DNA of 64,000 nucleotides from Cyclina sinensis (taxonomy: Eukaryota > Mollusca > Bivalvia > Venerida > Veneridae), in NCBI GenBank assembly GCA_012932295.1, contig JAAONU010000001.1, forward strand, positions 28,806,550-28,870,549. The letters run 5' to 3'. Made by a program: the position numbers and the translations under genes. The notes below the pieces were generated by a model. The model was not told where the DNA came from, did not search any database, and worked only from the letters and a program-made list of their open reading frames with translations. Position 1 is the first letter of the stretch, and every line of letters begins with the position of its first letter. Of the stretch, positions 36,501-42,137 are shown piece after piece.

Positions 36501-37188
36501 CCTATCAGTTTTAAGGCACCTTTAACCAACGAACGCTTCAAAGGTAAACACCGAGATTCAGTAATACAGAAATAGAAATCGCACAACCATACACAGTTTT
36601 TTTTATGAGTCTACGCAGTGGATCCGACGGATATTCGAGGATATCTCCTGGCAAATCTACTGAATAGATATCATATCTATCGCGCATTCAGGCGCTTGGA
36701 ATGTAATTGGGATCCAAAATAAACGTGTGAATGGAAGTAACAACTTTTAAGTATTTGTCATGAGTTACAATTGAATTTATTGTTATCACGTATGACAGTC
36801 AGTATGCTTGGAGTCCCAGTCATGTTCCTAGTACCTGATCCCGCAGGGTGTCAGAGAAACATCTCAATGAAAATAGAAAATTGAGTTAATGATTATTCTG
36901 ATCATGGTCTGCGTTTGGAAATAGTATACAGACATCCAATTTGTATTAAATTTACGGCTGAATGAGTGAATATCATATTTAATCAGCCAAATTAAGTATA
37001 AATGTACACGCATTATGACAACTTTTAAGTTACACGGTGTTTGATGAAAGAATATAACATTCTTATATAGACCAATAAGTTAAATTAGCCGTCAAAAAGA
37101 GAAAAGAATGTCTCACCGCATCAGCTACGAAACTACATCCGACGAGTATTAGGAACGACACACCCAGAAAAGTCTTTAAAAATCCCAT
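1631..37188 (-). CDS. secreted mosaic serine protease (SRCR/CTLD/kringle/LDLa/PAN/trypsin), 28 exons
   Basis: Whole-gene entry; the parts follow below. Exons (minus strand, 5' to 3'): 37188-37117, 34272-34190, 32769-32632, 32326-32157, 31587-31414, 30682-30554, 29660-29451, 28548-28430, 28239-28092, 27910-27868, 26944-26871, 26604-26516, 26003-25847, 25596-25489, 25278-25122, 24695-24520, 21675-21556, 21115-20974, 20375-20197, 11430-11292, 10868-10618, 10350-10105, 8698-8450, 6582-6306, 5871-5756, 5282-5118, 2825-2652, 1743-1631. They sum to 4218 nt, or 1405 residues plus TAA. Intron phases agree at every junction, and most module borders are phase 1, as is usual for shuffled extracellular domains. 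The product should be a secreted zymogen of trypsin specificity with a very large recognition region. Kringle, SRCR and trypsin together recall neurotrypsin (PRSS12), but the lectin, LDLa and PAN modules are not in that protein. Two donors appear to be GC. Symmetric phase-1 exons hidden in long introns would escape this reconstruction. Confidence 0.9.
2001..2235. mobile_element. MITE of Tc1/mariner or pogo type with TA target duplication
   Basis: About 235 bp bounded by inverted ends: CAGTAAAACTTCGATGTATC on the left and a matching AAGTTCTACTA on the right, with a TA on each side (1999-2000, 2236-2237). The interior repeats short TCGATGTATCGAA-like words in both orientations. There is no coding capacity. 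It lies in the intron between the last two protease exons. Confidence 0.75.
2826..5117. other. protease intron 26, no gene seen
   Basis: AT-rich intron between trypsin exons 26 and 27. Two stretches (about 3190-3420 and 3800-4000) resemble each other, both with TTTGTGATC, TTCATGATTCAT-like and CATCATCATC words, so an old duplication is likely. I see no conserved coding exon. Confidence 0.5.
6960..7275. repeat. tandem repeat of about 60-bp units
   Basis: About five diverged units sharing GAATTCC, AGCCAGCTGG, GTTGGGTATTC and CGACCCGAAAGAGCC. Alternate units differ in the last block (CCCGAAAGAGCC against AACCAAAATGATTCC), suggesting a higher-order repeat of about 120 bp. Confidence 0.8.
7690..8335. 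repeat. imperfect array of CATTCAAAT / TCGAATGTCG words
   Basis: More than a dozen alternating blocks of ACAACATTCAAAT and TCGAATGTCGTGCTAGCA, partly inverted relative to each other, so the region could fold extensively. No reading frame is maintained. Confidence 0.75.
8450..8698 (-). CDS. exon 23: kringle domain 3
   Basis: A single exon coding [54 protein letters not shown] and [10 protein letters not shown]. Its length (249 nt against 246) and layout, including the PDGSVxAAAN block, closely match kringle 2. The pair probably arose by tandem duplication. It sits directly before the protease domain, as the last kringle does in plasminogen-like proteases. Confidence 0.96.
8699..10104. other. 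protease intron 22, no gene seen
   Basis: Contains AT-rich unique sequence to about 9100 and, from about 9660 to 10080, a dispersed repeat containing CTTGGTAGACGTCTATTAA-type wording that recurs at 12150-12540 and 19480-20100. No coding exon is seen. Confidence 0.5.
10105..10350 (-). CDS. exon 22: kringle domain 2
   Basis: A single exon coding one whole kringle: [53 protein letters not shown] and [10 protein letters not shown]. Six cysteines and the CRxPD, PWCYTT and RWxYC blocks are intact. Kringle 1 is split over two exons, whereas kringles 2 and 3 are each one exon, so the two groups have different histories. Confidence 0.96.
10618..11430 (-). CDS. exons 20-21: SRCR domain 4 and Ser/Thr-rich linker
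   Basis: Exon 20 (11430-11292) codes [40 protein letters not shown]. Exon 21 (10868-10618) codes [17 protein letters not shown] and [13 protein letters not shown], then a 30-residue linker rich in Ser, Thr and Glu ([19 protein letters not shown]) that could carry O-glycans. Six cysteines and a phase-2 internal intron match the other SRCR copies. The donor CCAG|GTCACA is followed immediately by an in-frame stop in the intron. Confidence 0.92.
11431..12562. repeat. dispersed repeat remnants on the 5' side of the retrotransposon
   Basis: Part of the large protease intron 19. Short blocks such as CTTGGTAGAGGTTTACTGG and GACAAAGTTCCAACAATCTTGG occur here and again past the element at 19480-20100. 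The retrotransposon therefore appears to have landed inside an older repeat, whose two halves now flank it. Confidence 0.55.
12563..12748 (+). repeat. left terminal direct repeat A1 of the retrotransposon
   Basis: About 186 bp beginning AATTGCGGCTATCACTCGTT and repeated at 18328-18520. The first bases can form a hairpin: CGGCTATCA, loop CTCGT, TGATAGCCG. The repeat ends around TATTCATTTGAA, after which the two copies diverge completely. Confidence 0.9.
13259..14241 (+). pseudogene. gag-like frame with zinc-knuckle-like tail, frameshifted
   Basis: The first open stretch (13259-13960, 233 codons) begins [15 protein letters not shown] with a basic N-terminus and a middle region containing [18 protein letters not shown], in the position of the capsid protein of DIRS-type elements. 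Near 13925-13960 the frame shifts by one: the other frame is open through [10 protein letters not shown] and continues to 14241 with a cysteine/histidine cluster ([20 protein letters not shown] and [10 protein letters not shown]), a nucleic-acid binding motif. The break implies a decayed copy or, less likely, programmed frameshifting. I do not give a joined protein. Confidence 0.8.
14234..15868 (+). pseudogene. reverse transcriptase-RNase H frame with internal stop
   Basis: Open in one frame from 14234 except for a TAA at 14495-14497. Downstream the RT blocks are [50 protein letters not shown] and the catalytic YLDD in [10 protein letters not shown]. RNase H follows with [30 protein letters not shown] and NSIADSISR, giving the acidic residues of the active site. 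The frame is shifted relative to the zinc-cluster frame it overlaps at 14234-14241. The stop would prevent a full RT unless it is read through. Confidence 0.9.
15763..16767 (+). CDS. tyrosine recombinase (phage-integrase fold) of the retrotransposon
   Basis: Open from 15763 to the TAG at 16765, overlapping the RNase H frame by about 106 nt. The first ATG in frame is at 15877 ([16 protein letters not shown]). The N-terminal part resembles a SAM-like core-binding domain ([28 protein letters not shown]). Catalytic motifs are FLRVSELAV (Arg I), [11 protein letters not shown] (HxxR), [10 protein letters not shown] (Trp in the His/Trp position) and YKVYLKPEY (nucleophilic Tyr). It would insert a circular cDNA by strand exchange, which fits the lack of a target duplication. 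This is the best-preserved frame of the element. Confidence 0.92.
   Translation: MATVPETSSRSDDQCQRNTGRISINALQSEASRLLSASMAENTAYAYSTGVNSFEKFRVKDALPLVWPPTVEQMVMYISWLSLQGLSHSTARLYVTAIGYQCKVYNAQDVTRNFIIQKVLEGLKRSINMREPRLPITRNVLESIVTTLPAICSDVYESYLFCAAYCLAFAAFLRVSELAVKSKMALGNVLSASDVVFSSEGDTVTILLRYSKNDQYGKGVSLQIKKTGARICAYTNLSNFLHRRPRVGGPLFCHLNGDPLTRYQFSSVLKKCLAVRQLDYGKFTAHSFRIGAATTAAMAGYPVDIIKSAGRWRSGAYKVYLKPEYVVSLPVLTL
16855..17436 (+). CDS. SGNH/GDSL-type hydrolase frame of the retrotransposon
   Basis: Open from 16855 after a TAA at 16852, with no ATG near its start. Block I reads [12 protein letters not shown], where the nucleophile Ser would lie in ASS in place of the usual GDS or GSS. Block III is [10 protein letters not shown] (Gly and Asn of the oxyanion hole) and block V is [13 protein letters not shown] (Asp and His). 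SGNH frames are a known extra gene of Ngaro-type elements; their role is unknown. Translation may need splicing (a TTTTTAAG precedes the block) or reinitiation. Confidence 0.8.
   Translation, partial: GPVKVWLVASSIIKHAFAVARSRQSELQFGLEDFDIWWQGYSGMNLRDVVPKLRTLKEIGDKPDIILLHCGGNSLGRTPLKIIRELIDDIVRFINENFRCTIIWSEILPRSSWRYSSNIQAMETARKRINSYAATRVIANKGCYIKHKDLREVTPLYYMADGVHLTRQGNCLFLDRLSVALHAYINRSVQYLS
17632..18329 (+). repeat. right terminal direct repeat B1 of the retrotransposon
   Basis: About 698 bp starting GGCAGACAGCGATATCCGAA and ending CTCCTAATAA. By eye it is indistinguishable from 18765-19462. It contains a short internal tandem motif, GTTGTTTAGCCTTTTGGGGC, in several degenerate copies (about 17795-17960). 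Small open frames here on both strands are by-products. Confidence 0.92.
18328..19462 (+). mobile_element. A2-X-B2: adjacent non-autonomous relative, or split-repeat right end
   Basis: Begins with A2 (18328-18520), has a 245-bp middle X (18521-18764) not found elsewhere in the window, and ends with B2 (18765-19462). B1 and A2 share the AA at 18328-18329. Two readings fit: a short internally deleted element that inserted beside the full one, or the B1-A2-B2 right end of a Ngaro element with split direct repeats. In the standard split-repeat layout A2 and B2 are contiguous, so X argues for the first. The outer right border is TAATAA|CAAGAG. Confidence 0.75.
18521..18764 (+). other. unique middle segment X with acceptor-like site and short open frame
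   Basis: Contains a polypyrimidine stretch ending TTTCTCTTGCAG, then an ATG (18690) opening a 25-codon frame [20 protein letters not shown] and a stop. The gag gene of the neighbouring element is also preceded by a TTTGCAG acceptor-like site, so X may be the leader and first codons of a different, related autonomous element. Confidence 0.5.
19463..20196. repeat. dispersed repeat on the 3' side of the retrotransposon
   Basis: Repeats of GGTAGACGTCT / GGTAGAGGTCT and GACCCATGGGACA wording, ending near 20100 with GTTGACAACGGACACAGGG, which recurs near 40145 as GTTGATGACGGATGCCGGACA. This is an old dispersed family, not a gene. Confidence 0.6.
20197..21115 (-). CDS. exons 18-19: SRCR domain 3
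   Basis: Exon 18 (21115-20974) codes [40 protein letters not shown]. Exon 19 (20375-20197) codes [18 protein letters not shown] and [13 protein letters not shown]. It is a six-cysteine group A SRCR. The 3' end of exon 19 is uncertain: GATG|GCAAAT at 20197/20196 is a GC donor in the right phase, an alternative GTTTAT a few codons on is weak, and a GT at ACAT|GTCAGA would remove the last SRCR cysteine. The next intron is the 8.8-kb one holding the retrotransposon. Confidence 0.88.
20840..20930 (-). repeat. degenerate tRNA-like SINE head
   Basis: On the minus strand it reads CCGTGTAGCTAAGTTGGTAA (box A-like) followed by a degenerate box B (GGACGAGTCC). No complete cloverleaf and no intact box B, so a SINE remnant is more likely than a tRNA gene. 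It lies between exons 17 and 18. Confidence 0.5.
21556..21675 (-). CDS. exon 17: LDLa domain 3, atypical
   Basis: A single 120-nt phase-1 exon coding [20 protein letters not shown] and then [16 protein letters not shown]. The LDLa fold pattern is clear, but two acidic calcium ligands are replaced (D to Q and D to A) and two extra cysteines are present, giving eight. It may be stabilised by an added disulfide instead of calcium (inference). Confidence 0.9.
22111..22149. repeat. (CAA)n then (TAA)n microsatellite
   Basis: About eight CAA units followed by four AAT units. Confidence 0.9.
22922..23076. mobile_element. 155-bp long-hairpin element
   Basis: Two arms of about 75 bp are reverse complements with a few mismatches: left GTGGAAGATGGGAATTTATT, right AATAAATTCTCATCTTCCAC. 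They meet at a short centre around GTGGCTGCGCCAC. The whole unit could fold as one hairpin, as in foldback MITEs. No target duplication is obvious. Confidence 0.75.
24025..24160. repeat. (TTCA)n/(TTCG)n microsatellite
   Basis: Imperfect tetranucleotide run changing from ATTCATTC to GTTCGTTCG. It creates long frames without coding meaning. Confidence 0.85.
24520..25278 (-). CDS. exons 15-16: SRCR domain 2
   Basis: Exon 15 (25278-25122) codes [27 protein letters not shown] and [11 protein letters not shown]. Exon 16 (24695-24520) codes [29 protein letters not shown]. Six cysteines are present with a phase-2 internal intron. The usual HxEDAGVxC ending is replaced by SWEIAAVKC, so the C-terminal strand has diverged from SRCR3 and SRCR4. 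A 16-bp minisatellite (24792-24919) lies about 100 bp upstream of the exon 16 acceptor. Confidence 0.94.
24792..24919. repeat. 16-bp minisatellite, 8 copies
   Basis: Unit TATATCAGACTGTCGG, eight copies with A/T variation at one position. It lies in the intron just upstream of SRCR 2 exon 16. Confidence 0.95.
25489..25596 (-). CDS. exon 14: LDLa domain 2
   Basis: A single 108-nt exon with phase-1 borders. It codes [20 protein letters not shown] followed by [15 protein letters not shown]: six cysteines and a nearly canonical calcium cage ending in SDE. This is the best conserved of the three LDLa modules. Confidence 0.95.
25847..26604 (-). CDS. exons 12-13: PAN/apple-like domain
   Basis: Exon 12 (26604-26516) codes [20 protein letters not shown] and ends ATNET at phase 0. 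Exon 13 (26003-25847) codes [18 protein letters not shown], then [13 protein letters not shown]. The CxxxC helix, the VCxSFSF strand and the ECxLS strand are the signature of PAN/apple domains, found in plasminogen, HGF and coagulation factor XI, where they bind proteins or glycans. Assignment rests on this pattern alone. A profile search would confirm it. Confidence 0.78.
26871..27910 (-). CDS. exons 10-11: LDL-receptor class A domain 1
   Basis: Exon 10 is only 43 nt (27910-27868) and codes [13 protein letters not shown]. Exon 11 (26944-26871) codes the rest, [20 protein letters not shown] to TSC. Together they give six cysteines and an incomplete acidic calcium cage. The split arginine codon CG|C joins cleanly with GTAGGT and ACAG splice signals. 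LDLa modules bind calcium and usually mediate ligand binding. Confidence 0.88.
27115..27215 (-). repeat. tRNA-derived SINE head
   Basis: Minus strand shows box A-like TTTGGCTCAGTGGTCTAGG and a good box B GAGTTCGAATCC about 30 nt on. The spacing and boxes are tRNA-like, but no clean acceptor stem is seen. Probably a SINE fragment in intron 10. Confidence 0.6.
27267..27451. repeat. 37-bp tandem repeat, 5 copies
   Basis: Unit begins AATAACACGATCTCATTTGC and ends CTCTCTTTTC. Copies differ by single bases, which points to recent expansion. Confidence 0.95.
28092..28548 (-). CDS. exons 8-9: kringle domain 1
   Basis: Exon 8 (28548-28430) codes [19 protein letters not shown] and ACMKW; exon 9 (28239-28092) codes [16 protein letters not shown] and FEFCDIPKC, about residues 326-414. 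Six kringle cysteines are present. The internal intron is phase 0. Exon 9 ends with a Ser/Glu-rich tail ([15 protein letters not shown]). For the frame to continue into the next LDLa exon the donor must be GC (AAG|GCATGT at 28092/28091), since the nearby GTs give the wrong phase. Confidence 0.9.
28549..29450. other. protease intron 7, no gene seen
   Basis: Contains a T-rich tract (28705-28775) and otherwise unique AT-rich DNA. A 130-codon minus-strand frame at 28788-29180 lacks domain-like features and is probably chance. Confidence 0.45.
29451..31587 (-). CDS. exons 5-7: C-type lectin-like domain
   Basis: Exons 31587-31414, 30682-30554 and 29660-29451 code about residues 155-325. Seen in order: [16 protein letters not shown] (the extra cysteine pair of long-form CTLDs), [63 protein letters not shown] and FRYMCEK. 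All six expected cysteines are present. The sugar-binding position reads EPT instead of EPN or QPD, and the WND box is altered to W-L-N-E, so calcium-dependent sugar binding is uncertain. Both internal introns are phase 1. A lectin domain in the middle of a kringle/SRCR serine protease is unusual. Confidence 0.93.
29661..30553. other. protease intron 6, no gene seen
   Basis: Unique AT-rich sequence between the second and third lectin exons. No repeat or extra exon recognised. Confidence 0.45.
30683..31413. other. protease intron 5, no gene seen
   Basis: Between the first and second lectin exons. Unique sequence; no feature recognised. Confidence 0.45.
31830..32084. mobile_element. 255-bp TIR element with 5-bp target duplication
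   Basis: Left end CAGGCGCGTAGCTGCCTATA; the right end reads CAGGCGCGTAGCTAGCCTATA-like on the opposite strand. CAAAT flanks both sides (31825-31829 and 32085-32089). The ends resemble hAT-type termini and the length suggests a MITE. It lies only about 70 bp past the donor of SRCR 1 exon 4. Confidence 0.85.
32157..32769 (-). CDS. exons 3-4: SRCR domain 1
   Basis: Two exons (32769-32632 and 32326-32157) code about residues 52-154. Exon 3 carries the first half, with [19 protein letters not shown] and [11 protein letters not shown]. Exon 4 carries the second half, with [15 protein letters not shown] and [13 protein letters not shown]. Six cysteines and a two-exon structure are typical of group A SRCR domains, which act as extracellular protein or ligand binding modules. 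The intron between the halves is phase 2, the same place as in the other three SRCR copies of this gene. The acceptor of exon 3 follows a long 25-bp tandem array. Confidence 0.93.
32770..34189. other. protease intron 2, dominated by a 25-bp satellite
   Basis: The exon 3 acceptor side has unique sequence to about 33350; the rest is the tandem array described separately. Confidence 0.6.
33359..34150. repeat. 25-bp tandem array (about 30 units)
   Basis: Consensus AAATGACCGTGATATTAAGC plus CATAC, with shortened variant units lacking ATATT. It ends 40 bp before exon 2 of the protease gene. Minus-strand frames reading HGHFVWLN are produced by the repeat. Confidence 0.93.
34190..37188 (-). CDS. exons 1-2: signal peptide and short linker
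   Basis: Exon 1 (37188-37117) starts at the ATG and codes 24 residues: MGFLKT, a hydrophobic core [14 protein letters not shown], then VADA. That is a standard secretory signal with likely cleavage at or near its end. The donor is GTGAGA, phase 0. Exon 2 (34272-34190) follows a TTTTTTTATCTGATTCAG acceptor and codes a 27-residue polar linker beginning [10 protein letters not shown]. It ends in a strong AAG|GTGAGT donor at phase 2. Exon 3 opens in the matching phase and completes the arginine of an IRLV start, the normal opening of an SRCR domain. That phase match is the reason for accepting the two distant 5' exons. Confidence 0.8.
35019..35387. repeat. 40-bp tandem array, about 9 copies
   Basis: Unit contains GCGTGCTATACGTTGCTTGT and TACCTCGAAGAGTACTTTAT. 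Because 40 is not a multiple of three, each unit shifts frame, and all three plus-strand frames stay open across several units, giving repetitive frames of 76-125 codons. They look like by-products. Confidence 0.9.
35838..35950. repeat. 41-bp tandem repeat, 3 copies
   Basis: Unit begins CAACAGTCATGCCGTCATTT; the third copy is truncated at CTATCTAGG. Confidence 0.9.
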
Positions 37189-40100
37189 TTTAGTTAAAGA
37201 AACACATGCGTTCTTACTAACTAACAAACATCTTATGTATAAGCAGTTTTCTAAACAATATTACTGTTCTTCCACTTGATAATGTATAACGTATTTCCGG
37301 GTTCTAAGGACAAACATATTTGACTAATTGATGACGCTAGCATAATGAGAGCAACCACTGGACCCCAAAATGAACCAAGTGAGTCAAAATTTGCGTAAGC
37401 AGCCAAAGGACTGTATGGTGGCATATTTCTGCCGTATGATAACCAGTTGAGGTAGTTGAAACACATTTGTGTTTTGTTACTTAATTTTCTTCATACATAA
37501 CTGGTTAACTAATTAACATTTGCGAAACATTTTACTCTAAGATAAATTTCTTAACACTAATAATAGACCTGATAGTGCCTAGAAATGCCATCAGTTACTC
37601 AATGCGTTATATTTCTTTTGCTAATGGAATAACGAGAAATATTCGCGTTACCACCTGATAACTTACTGATTAACTAGATGAAATTCGTGTTTCTTGTTTT
37701 TAAACAAGCTAACTAGTAACCGTTCGTTTTACCAGTTATTCTGTTTCTTATACCGGTATATATAACTTATATATTTTTCATTAAAAATAAAGATATATAA
37801 ATTTACATGTTAATGATTTACATATATATGTTTTTATGTAAAGCAGATATTTCAATATCTGGGTGTCACAGTCGTCAGACTTAGTGGGTAGGTTTTCCAT
37901 GACCGTTAGATGACCCCTGTTGACTTTGAGGTCAGTAGGTCATGGTCACAGGGACGGACCTACACTACAAAAGCTGGTCTACAGTCTTCAGATTTGGCAG
38001 TGTGGTTGGCCATGATAAGTAGATGACCTATATTGATTTTGAGGTCAGTAGCTAAAGGTCAAGGTCACGTTTAGAAGTCCATGTAACATGACTTATTGCT
38101 TTCAATCGGGGGTGGGGGAATGGGGGCATACATGTTTCATTTGCTTTAAGTTTATGCTATTTTTATATTCTCTAAAGTCAGAGCATATACTTGCTGATTT
38201 ATTTGTCCTTCCACATTTCGGTTCAGATAATATCCTAACTACTGGCGCAGTTCATTTCAAACTTGGAATAATTATAGATGGCAATAAGAGCAAGTGCAGT
38301 GACCAATAACCATAATTCTAGCTTTCCATTTCACAAAGTCCCCCCCCCCCTTTAACACTTTTTTTCAAAATGAGTGCTTGTCTAGGCCATATCTTGGAAA
38401 CTGCTATAGCACTTCACCTCAATCTATGAATTATAAAGTGAAGTGCAGTGCTTAAGAACCATATATCTAGCTTATACTTTTACCAAGTTATCTCATCTTA
38501 AATAATTTTTCATAATGAGTGCGTGACCGAGCCATATCTCGGAAACTGCTGAATCAGTTCAACTCAAACCTGGAATAATCATAGATGGCAATGAAAGGAA
38601 ATGCAATGTGCAAGGACCATAACACATATCTAGGAAAACACACACCATGGTACGTTGGAGGGAATGGGAAACGAGCGGGGGGTGGAGCGGTGCATGTCAG
38701 TTAACAAGGTAAAAGGTATGTTCACACACTCAAATAACAAGGTGAGGAAAATAACGAGTCACAAAACAGTGTGAGTGAAATATCAATGCCTTGGTTGTTC
38801 CTTAAAGTTCTTGTCAGTGTGCTGTGTCCGATTGCACACATTGGTAGTCCGACTTGTGTTCAACCAATGTCATCAATATTTATGATTTTATCAGTAGGAA
38901 TGTCTCTGTCTTCAACGCTGGACAAGCATGTGCAGAGAGATACACATGTCCAACATAGCAAATTGAATATTTAAGCAACAAGTGAGGTAGGTTTAGGTCT
39001 TGTTATATTACTCGTTTCCGGTCAGGAACCGGTTACCCTCGGGTTTGGATATCCCGATCTTCAACCACCCCAATGATAGATTCTATTAGCATTATTTCAA
39101 AATGGAGAACTCAGATGTGTGTCGATTTAATGTAGGTAAAAATGAGGCTGCCTTACCTTTAGTCTTCATGATTTCATATATCTACCATATTTCTCGAGGG
39201 ATCTTCATAGAGATTTTAGTTTTCAGGCGGTGATTTTGGTCTCAGCCAGGGATGGTTGATATTTGATTTGTCCAAAACTTATAGTTTAACTATGATCTTT
39301 TCCAAGCAAACCAGTTACTGTGGATCATCTGTGATGCCTAAAAAGTCCTAAGCAGTCATTTTCGACACAAACCCCTTCTTCTTTTCAGCTATTTATGCCT
39401 TTGACATATCCAATGTATTGCACTGAATTTAGTGACAATGGACAGAATGTTATGCTCTACAAATACAGTATTAATACATACAGTCTCCTAGTAACATATG
39501 TCTTATGTTGGTTTCTTGGGTCATCAAAAATACTGGAGCCGTGATATATTAAACACGATATTTTTCAGACCTATGACATTCACACTGAGGAGAGCATGAA
39601 GGCATGGGAACAATGAACTTTTCAGTGGGCATAGAATTTATAAAAACAAATTATTTAATATTTAGTGAGTTAGTGCAAATTTGAAATATAAATATACTCC
39701 ATTTATCAAGAATGTTTTACTAGATTTAACTTTTCTGACTTAGATATGTGCTAAATTTGCATGTTTGCTCACGCCCACTATAAATATCTCTGGATCTCTG
39801 CTGACCATGCACAAAGAACACTGAAAAATAACAACAATATATAATTGAAGACTGTTGTATTTTTCTAAAAAGAAGCATAACTTAAATCGTGACGACAGCT
39901 TTTATTATCATATATTCTAGTGCCTTTAAAAAAAAAAATAAGACATGATATATCTTCGATAACTTTGCACTTCAGATGAAGATGTCGTTTTAACTTTTTT
40001 CCTATTTTTAGCTTTTGCAGCCCTTCTGTGCAATCGAGCAGAACGTTTACAGCAAATTTAGGAAAGGGCAATATCAGGAACATTTCTATCAAGTTTGGTT

Positions 40101-40229
40101 AGTCTTGTGGTTTAGAAGGAGATGTCATTTAAAGTAAAATGTTGATGACGGATGCCGGACACAGGGTATTACGATAGCTCATCTTGAGCATCTTGTCAAA
40201 AACTGCACTGCCTAGACTTCTGACATTTA

Positions 40230-41290
40230 ATGTGCAGCATTATCTAGCAGACCTCTATCAACCTTGTTAAAACAAGAGATATCTGTAAAACATACATGCC
40301 CCATCCAGAAGTGTCATGTTACTGGTGGTAGTTAACCAGTGATGGCTACATGTATATATGGTGTGAATGAAGAGCTGACTGTGACTCAGGAGGTGTGTTC
40401 ATGGTCAAAGTGTAATGTACAGGTCATGACCAACATTTAGGAGGCTAGGCCCATGTATTCTCTTAAATTATTGATCCTGAATCATTTTGGTATGCCAGGT
40501 CACTGTACCTTTGACCAAATGACCTGATAAACAATAAGGATCATCTACTGGTCATGATCAACCAGCCTATCAAGTTTCAGGAGCTTAAGCCCTAACATTC
40601 TCCAGATATTGACTGGACACAGTTTTGCTGTTTAATGTCATTGTTGCATTGTCATGATGATTGAGCTTTTAGCTAGTGACCCTCAAACCATAACAGATCA
40701 TCTACTGGACATGACAAACCGGCCTACTAAGTTTGAAGATCCATGGCCAAAGCATTCTCCAGATATTGATTGAAACAGTTTTGTTGTTCAAAGTCACTTT
40801 GGCCTTGACCTTTAAGCTAGTGACCAGAATATCACTAAGGGTCATCTTCTTGTCATGATTAGCCGGCCTTCCAAGTTTGAGGAGCCTGCACACAAGTATT
40901 CTGCAGATATTGATCAAAACTAGTTTTACTGTAGCCATGCCTTTGACCTGATAATCCATAAAAGAAAAGTGGACATCTACTGGTCATGACCAACAAGCCT
41001 ATCAAGTTTGAGAAGTCTAAGAATTCTCCAGATACTGATCTGAAACAGTTTTGCTGTGCAATATCATTGTGACATTGACCTTTGACCTGGTCACCCAAAA
41101 AACAATAGCAATCTTCTGCTGGTCATGAGCAAATTGACTTCTAAGTTTCATTAACATAGACCTAACAATTCTCAAGATATTGATAGCAAACAGTTTTGCT
41201 GTTCAATGTCACTGTGGCCTTGACCTTAACCTTGTAGTGACGCAAAAAAGTATAGGGGTCATCAGCTGGTCATGACTAACCATCCTGTGT
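40230..41290. repeat. diverged tandem repeat, period about 130 bp
   Basis: About eight degenerate units, each with CTACTGGTCATGACCAAC-like, AAGTTTGAGGAGCC-like and TTCTCCAGATATTGAT-like blocks and ending in ACCTTTGACC. This is the common style of dispersed array in this window. Confidence 0.75.
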
Positions 41291-41858
41291 AGATTTAACA
41301 TCTTCTGTTGTAGTTTTTTTAGTTACTGATTAGTAACAAACTTTAGAAAAAAGAAAACATAGAACAGTTACTAAGTTTGCCATCAAACAGCATTTACAAC
41401 TAGCTTGGTTTAATAATTTGATATTTGATAGTTCTTGTATTTACCACATAGCTAAGTGTTGTACAACCTGCCCAGAATAAAGTGATATTATTTATATTTG
41501 GCATAAATTAACATTTTATACATAACAGTTGTATGTTATTTTTATATCATCCAGTCTACCAACACTTTAACATTTTAAATTACCAAGATACCTGTTTATA
41601 AGATATTGTTTATAATATGATGTAACAAAAAAAAACAACAAATACAGCAAATTATGAGGACTGTTCTTTATTATTTGGGGTAGGCCTGGTGAATACAAAT
41701 AAGCTTTGAAATGGTTTTCAACAATTAGACAAATCATCAAAACACTGTACATTCAAATGTTTTTATGTTTATGTTAAGACTCATTTATTTTACATCGATT
41801 GCGATACAAGTTCTTACAACTTAGATTCAGCACGCTCGATGACTGCTTCCTGGGTTCC

Positions 41859-41965
41859 CTACCAGTATTCGCGCAGCGGTGAGGAATGTGAAGATCGTGA
41901 GCGAATCTCGCCTCTGACGGGATCATTCAAATCAAAGACCATATGAAAAGGAACTTGTGGTTTTA
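41859..41965 (-). other. GC-richer island, possible exon
   Basis: On the minus strand, open codons read VPFHMVFDLNDPVRGEIRSR and then SSHSSPLREYW before a TAG at 41861-41859. The plus strand is also open here (MTASWVPYQYSRSGEECED). Base composition stands out from its AT-rich surroundings. It could be a 3' exon of an unseen gene, a transposon piece or chance; no family is recognised. Confidence 0.25.
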
Positions 41966-42137
41966 ATTTACATTTTGTATCTAAAAACATGTAAAAATAA
42001 AAAGCAATAAAAATATTAATTGGAATTATTTTCCAAGCTTTTCAAAATATATACATGTATATCATTTTTTTTACATAATTTCTTAACATTTGATTGGAAC
42101 TATGAAATACAGTGTAATCTTAATTCATACAAAACAA

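Larger units (their letters stand above)
34273..37116. other. protease intron 1 with three tandem arrays
   Basis: Holds an (ATTT)n microsatellite (34681-34725), a 40-bp array (35019-35387) and a three-copy 41-bp repeat (35838-35950). No exon is recognised. Confidence 0.55.
37189..42137. other. intergenic region between protease and PLD6, repeat-rich
   Basis: Contains repeat blocks with GAGGTCAGTAGGTCATGGTC wording (37860-38080), a related diverged pair at about 38370-38620, and a roughly 130-bp period repeat at 40230-41290. A short GC-richer island at 41815-41965 is listed separately. I see no complete gene. Confidence 0.5.

Noticed and set aside
38771..38974. 67-codon frame with hydrophobic start
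   Set aside because: No splice context, domain or neighbouring exon; probably part of a repeat or chance.
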